DNA of 16,791 nt, taken from assembly GCA_003819755.1 (NCBI GenBank), contig RPQK01000065.1, positions 1-16,791 of the forward strand. The letters run 5' to 3'. Positions 13,638 to 16,791 of this stretch are shown in pieces. The stretch's first letter is position 1. Each line of letters opens with the position of its first letter. The position numbers and the translations under genes were made by a program. The notes below the pieces were generated by a model, which had not been told where the DNA came from, did no database searches, and saw nothing but the letters and a program-made list of their open reading frames with translations. The stretch comes from Acidobacteriota bacterium (GTDB lineage Bacteria; Acidobacteriota; UBA6911; RPQK01).

Positions 13638-14785
13638 TGTCCTTGGCGGGCTCGCAAGACTCCCAGGTTGTAATAGTAACTCATCAGGTCGGGGTAATAG
13701 CGGCTCACGTCCGGCCAACCGCTTGTTTCGGAGAAGGCGCAAAGGGCGGTCAGGAGACCCATCCGGATTCGCCGCTGCCAGGGATAAGGGTGAACCTTGA
13801 GCACGCTCAGAAATTCGGCCATCTCCGGGTGTTTCTGATAGAACCGCCAGGCGGAGTACCCGACTTTCTGCTGCCGGCCTATAAAGGAGCGCAAAGAGGT
13901 CGGGTGGTCATGCCAGGCAACAGCGTCTGGTTCGTAGACCAGGCGCATTCCCCTTTCGGACAGTCTCAAGCTCAGTTCGATGTCTTCCCAACCATACTCC
14001 TGGAAGTCTTCGTCGAAGCCGCTCGAGGCCAGGAAAAACTGCCGGGCGATCGAGAGATTGCTGGTGTAGAAGAAATTGAACGGGACCTTCTCCGGGTCAG
14101 CGATCAGTGAGAAGCCGAACTGCCAGCCCTGCTCCCCGATGTACTCCATGAAGCGGCTGACGACCAGACGGGGTGCCCAGCGTGTGCGACCGATGATGAC
14201 CAGACGCGAATCAGGAACCCATTCCGCCCGGACCTGACGGGCGCGAGCATGATGTGACAGAAATCCAGGGGCGGGGATCGTGTCGTCGCCCAAGAACACC
14301 AGGAAATCGCCTCGAGCCTGGCGCGCCCCGAGGTTGCGTGCCGCCCCCTGTTTACGGTTCGACTGGCGCATGTAAACCAGGCTGACAGCTGACCGCTGCC
14401 CGCTCGGATGGTGGGAGGGAATGGAAATTGCCGGCAGCCGCAGGTCCCTTCTGGAGATGGGACCTGGCGATCCCACATCATCCGTCAACCTTCCCTCCTC
14501 AAGATTCTTGAGTGGCGTGCAGGGACAATCGCAAGGTCCCATCTGAAGATGGGGCCTACGGTCGCCGGCGACTTCGTTTGTTTCACACCCACTGACCTCC
14601 GACCACCGGCACATCAGGTCCTTGACTCTCCGCTCGGTATCATCAGTGGAACCGTCGTCGACGACGATGACTTCAAAGGAAAAAGGGCGTTGATCCCCTT
14701 CTGCGGCCTGGTGGATCAAGGCTTCGAGCGTTTGAACGAGAATCTCGGACCGATTGTAGGTCGGGATCACCACGCTAAAGTCCAC
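13634..14785 (-). CDS. Family 2 glycosyltransferase with palindrome-rich in-frame insertion
   Basis: The 383-aa protein starts at GTG 14785 (VDFSVVIPTYNRSEILVQTL in translation; Met by initiation), since an in-frame stop lies two codons further upstream. GT-A landmarks are VIPTYNRSEIL, VVDDGSTDDTERR at 41-53, MRQSNRKQGAARNLGARQAR at 139-158, FLGDD at 164-168 and FDEDFQEYGWEDIELSLRLS. Between the DDGS loop and the RKQGAARN helix, where paralogues have about 15 residues, this protein has about 90: residues about 61-133 are Cys/Pro/Arg-rich and unlike a GT fold (GCETNEVAGDRRPHLQMGPC, then CPCTPLKNLEEGRLTDDVGS). The DNA coding for them is full of palindromes (see the feature at 14387-14605). The enzyme may still fold, with the insert as a surface loop, or may be impaired. 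The start overlaps the upstream gene by 11 bp. Confidence 0.88.
   Translation of the reverse strand: MDFSVVIPTYNRSEILVQTLEALIHQAAEGDQRPFSFEVIVVDDGSTDDTERRVKDLMCRWSEVSGCETNEVAGDRRPHLQMGPCDCPCTPLKNLEEGRLTDDVGSPGPISRRDLRLPAISIPSHHPSGQRSAVSLVYMRQSNRKQGAARNLGARQARGDFLVFLGDDTIPAPGFLSHHARARQVRAEWVPDSRLVIIGRTRWAPRLVVSRFMEYIGEQGWQFGFSLIADPEKVPFNFFYTSNLSIARQFFLASSGFDEDFQEYGWEDIELSLRLSERGMRLVYEPDAVAWHDHPTSLRSFIGRQQKVGYSAWRFYQKHPEMAEFLSVLKVHPYPWQRRIRMGLLTALCAFSETSGWPDVSRYYPDLMSYYYNLGVLRARQGQ
14441..14466. repeat. Palindrome with GGTCCC / GGGACC core, copy A in the GT gene
   Basis: CAGGTCCCTTCT, GG, AGATGGGACCTG: 11 of 12 arm positions pair. It shares the GGTCCC(A/T)TCT / AGATGGGACC core with 5281-5304 and 14534-14557. 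Confidence 0.8.
14534..14557. repeat. Palindrome with GGTCCC / GGGACC core, copy B in the GT gene
   Basis: AGGTCCCATCT, GA, AGATGGGGCCT: 10 of 11 arm positions pair. It starts 93 bp after the start of copy A, a multiple of three, and its left arm GGTCCCATCT is identical to that of the hairpin behind the secretin gene (5282-5291). Confidence 0.8.
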
Positions 14786-16100
14786 GATTTACTCGCTCCA
14801 GGAAACGACGCCAGGCGGCCGCGAAGCCTTCGGTCCGGCAGGTGCGGATGAACCGACGTAAGCCGCTTGAGGCGAGACTAACGGGATGAGCCGACACTTG
14901 GCTTTCCTGCCACTGCAGAGTCTTCAGCTCCCGTCGAAGGAGAGCGACTTTTTCCTCCAGCTGGTCCTTTCCGTCTTGGACAGCCGGAGGGCAGCCGAAC
15001 GGTTCGAAGAGTTTCGAGATCTCGAACATGTCGAGGTTCGTCTTTTCCACATTCAAATACTCGGCCTGTTCCACGATCGTTCGGAATGGATCGACAAACA
15101 GGTTGAAGATCTCGGTATCCGGCCTTTGCCGCATGGCCTGAACCGTAGCGCGTTTGCGTAAAAGGGAGGGCAGGTTTTCAAGAACATCGTCGAGCGCGAC
15201 CAGATGGTTCAAAGCGTCGAGGATCTGAAAATGAGCGGACCGGTCGCCATGGTCCAGGCGTTGTCGAGCTGGGGCCCAGAGATAGAAACGCTCTTTCTCG
15301 ACACCTGAAAAGAGGACCGCCCTCTTGATAGCCATGACGACGGCCAGAGGAAAAATTTTCCTGAAGGCTTCGTCCTCGTAGTTCTTCAGCACCGTGAGGA
15401 GGGCGTTGCGATGCATCAGGTAGCGCATCTTCTCGTTCGCCTGGGTCTTGAAGGTGCTGTGACCTTTGTGAAAAGCCAGTGACTCTGGTGCGAACGCGAT
15501 TTCGTGGCCCGCCAGCCAGAGGCGCCATCCCAGGTCGACGTCTTCGAAAATGGCGAAATAGTCCTCGTCAAATCCCCCTGTGCGCCGGAATACCTCACGG
15601 TCTACGACCATTGCCCCGCCGCAGGCGAAGAGGATTCGGTCGGGATTCGACGCCGTTTCCGCGGGCAACCCCACGTCACGCTGGACGGCATAGCCCAGGT
15701 ATTGGAGGGAGGAGCCGTTGAAGTCGATTTTCTCTCCCTGCCAGTCGAGGATACGAGACCCAACGCATACCACGCGGCCGGAAAGACGAGCGAGGGCGGC
15801 GGTTAACCACTTGCCGTCGACCCGCATGTCATTGTTGATGAAGGCCAGGTACTGGCCGGCGGCGGTCTCGGCAGCAAGGTTATTTGGCTGTGCGAACCCC
15901 TGATTGACGCTGTTTTGAAGGATCTTCACCTGCGGGTAACGGGTTCGAACGAATTCCTGCGAGCCGTCGCTGCTTCCGTTGTCGACCAGGATGATTTCCC
16001 TGGGTTGAAGGACGGTCAGAGAAGGCAGCAACGTCTCGAGATGGTCCTTCCCGTTCCAGTTGACGGTTATGACCGAAACGTCACAGGCGGATGGGGACAT
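14775..16100 (-). CDS. Family 2 glycosyltransferase with long C-terminal helical extension
   Basis: A 441-aa protein from ATG 16100; an in-frame TTG at 16115 would add five residues. GT-A landmarks are VSVITVNWNGKDHLETLLPS, LVDNGSSDGSQEF at 38-50, NQGFAQPNN, FINND at 87-91 and TGGFDEDYFAIFEDVDLGWR. After about residue 225 comes an extension of roughly 210 residues: an RNALLTVLKNYEDEAFRKIF helix shared with the 16081 gene, amphipathic helices, the RQRPDTEIFNLF motif, a coiled coil near 376-400 (DQLEEKVALLRRELKTLQWQ) and a basic tail. Such extensions often mediate membrane attachment or partner contacts. The gene overlaps both neighbours (20 bp at its start, 11 bp at its end), indicating coupling. 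Confidence 0.9.
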   Translation of the reverse strand: MSPSACDVSVITVNWNGKDHLETLLPSLTVLQPREIILVDNGSSDGSQEFVRTRYPQVKILQNSVNQGFAQPNNLAAETAAGQYLAFINNDMRVDGKWLTAALARLSGRVVCVGSRILDWQGEKIDFNGSSLQYLGYAVQRDVGLPAETASNPDRILFACGGAMVVDREVFRRTGGFDEDYFAIFEDVDLGWRLWLAGHEIAFAPESLAFHKGHSTFKTQANEKMRYLMHRNALLTVLKNYEDEAFRKIFPLAVVMAIKRAVLFSGVEKERFYLWAPARQRLDHGDRSAHFQILDALNHLVALDDVLENLPSLLRKRATVQAMRQRPDTEIFNLFVDPFRTIVEQAEYLNVEKTNLDMFEISKLFEPFGCPPAVQDGKDQLEEKVALLRRELKTLQWQESQVSAHPVSLASSGLRRFIRTCRTEGFAAAWRRFLERVNRGL

Positions 16101-16791
16101 TGGGGGATTGTACAATAAGGTGAGCTATTTCCGCGTCGGTCCTGACCCGTCGTCGCTGAATGATCCGCCGGTGCGCGAGAGTGTCGGGCAGGTGCCCGAG
16201 GTTCCATGCGAAGTTTCGAAGTTGTGCGAGTTTCCGGCGCAGGGGCTGTCGGAGACCCAACAGGTGGAGCAGCACTCGCCGCAGATTGCCCGGTTCGTAG
16301 TTCTTGATCAAGGCCCTGATGTTGTTCCTTTCCCCAATCAGCTCCCGCCAGTCGAGACCTTTGGCTTCACGGGTCGAGCCGCCAAAATGATGCCAGGCAA
16401 CCGCCCGTGGAGCGGCCAGTACTTTGAATCCGAATAACCAGAGCCGCCAGCCGAGATCGACATCTTCGTGGTACATGAAGAAGCGCTCGTCAAAACCGCC
16501 GGCATCTAAGAAGACAGACCGTCTGAAAAGAGCAGCCCCGGCGGAGGCGAAGATCACCTCGGGAGAATTGTCCCATTGACCTTCATCCAGTTCGAACATG
16601 CCCCGGTCCCACGTGTACCCAAGGTAGTTCATGGCTCCACCGACCCCGTTCAACCGCTCCGGGTCTGAGTAGAGGCGCAGCTTGGACGCTACGGCGGCGA
16701 CGGCCGAATCGGTCATGGCCGCGGCGGTCAGGTTTTCGAGCCACGAGGGATCCAGCTTGATGTCCGCATTGAGGAGGGCGACGAATTCCGA
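16081..16791 (-). CDS. Family 2 glycosyltransferase, 5' partial at the window edge
   Basis: The frame stays open to the right edge of the window, so the true start is outside. The first visible residues, SEFVALLNADIKLDPSWLEN, are the nucleotide/metal-binding NAD region of a GT2 enzyme, followed by MNYLGYTWDRGMF, FASAGAALFRRSVF and GGFDERFFMYHEDVDLGWRL, which is very close to the 14775 gene's GGFDEDYFAIFEDVDLGWRL. The C-terminal part (RNNIRALIKNYEPGNLRRVL, RRVRTDAEIAHLI) also parallels that gene, so the two are tandem paralogues. It is the first visible gene of the run, and upstream members are likely outside the window. Confidence 0.92.
   Translation of the reverse strand, partial: SEFVALLNADIKLDPSWLENLTAAAMTDSAVAAVASKLRLYSDPERLNGVGGAMNYLGYTWDRGMFELDEGQWDNSPEVIFASAGAALFRRSVFLDAGGFDERFFMYHEDVDLGWRLWLFGFKVLAAPRAVAWHHFGGSTREAKGLDWRELIGERNNIRALIKNYEPGNLRRVLLHLLGLRQPLRRKLAQLRNFAWNLGHLPDTLAHRRIIQRRRVRTDAEIAHLIVQSPNVPIRL

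Larger units (their letters stand above)
14387..14605. repeat. Candidate palindromic repeat element inserted in frame in a glycosyltransferase gene
   Basis: About 220 bp (edges approximate) with no counterpart in the neighbouring paralogues. It contains, in order on the + strand: CTGACCGCTG (heptamer-like edge), an imperfect 26-bp palindrome at 14441-14466, a perfect 15-bp palindrome CTCAAGATTCTTGAG at 14498-14512, an imperfect 24-bp palindrome at 14534-14557, and a perfect 12-bp palindrome GTCGCCGGCGAC at 14561-14572. The reading frame of the host gene stays open through it. The layout resembles the in-gene palindromic elements known from Rickettsia, but the sequence family is different. Confidence 0.65.

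Noticed and set aside
13638..13742. N-terminal extension of the 12669 glycosyltransferase to a start at 13742
   Set aside because: The added 35 residues are not GT-like and would overlap the preceding gene by more than 100 bp, whereas ATG 13637 gives a standard ATGA overlap just before the conserved ITVIIPTWN strand.

Overview
The window looks like chromosomal DNA of a GC-rich, didermic, probably environmental bacterium. The best guess is Acidobacteriota or a close relative. That guess rests on overall style: a fused PilM/PilN-type GspL, a Gly-rich secretin, heptamer and palindromic intergenic repeats, and secreted proteins of unknown family. There is no rRNA or other marker gene, so the assignment is tentative. 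No tRNA, rRNA, CRISPR array or transposase gene was seen.

Region 1 (1-5304, + strand) is the inner-membrane platform and outer-membrane end of a type II secretion or type IV pilus-like machine. It encodes a GspL-like protein (5' end outside the window), a GspM/PilO-like protein, a GspC/PilP-like protein and a large secretin (GspD/PilQ). Between the first two genes lies a run of heptamer and 15-mer repeats. The unit ends in a UUCG-capped hairpin.

Region 2 (5305-5615) has no gene. It holds a 235-bp inverted repeat with arms of about 102 bp, followed by a strong bidirectional terminator.

Region 3 (5616-7179, - strand) is a three-gene operon with ATGA overlaps: ECF sigma factor, zinc-finger membrane anti-sigma factor with three C-terminal NPFL motifs, and a small exported TPR-like protein. 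It is convergent with region 1.

Region 4 (7180-10757, + strand) encodes three exported proteins: a 512-aa protein with FG-GAP/VCBS-like calcium loops and a Gly/Asn/Asp plus polyproline linker, a 192-aa secreted protein of unknown family, and a 284-aa two-domain exported protein. Their proximity to the secretion machine and sigma system suggests envelope or surface roles, but this is inference.

Region 5 (10906-16791, - strand) is a tight, mostly overlapping run of six family-2 glycosyltransferases (the first one cut by the window end). It is probably part of a locus for a surface polysaccharide, O-antigen or glycan. One of them (13634-14785) carries about 70 extra residues in its GT-A domain. 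The DNA coding for them is packed with palindromes, and two of these share their core with the hairpin after the secretin gene, 9 kb away. This looks like a palindromic repeat element inserted in frame in a coding gene, and it is the most unusual item in the window.
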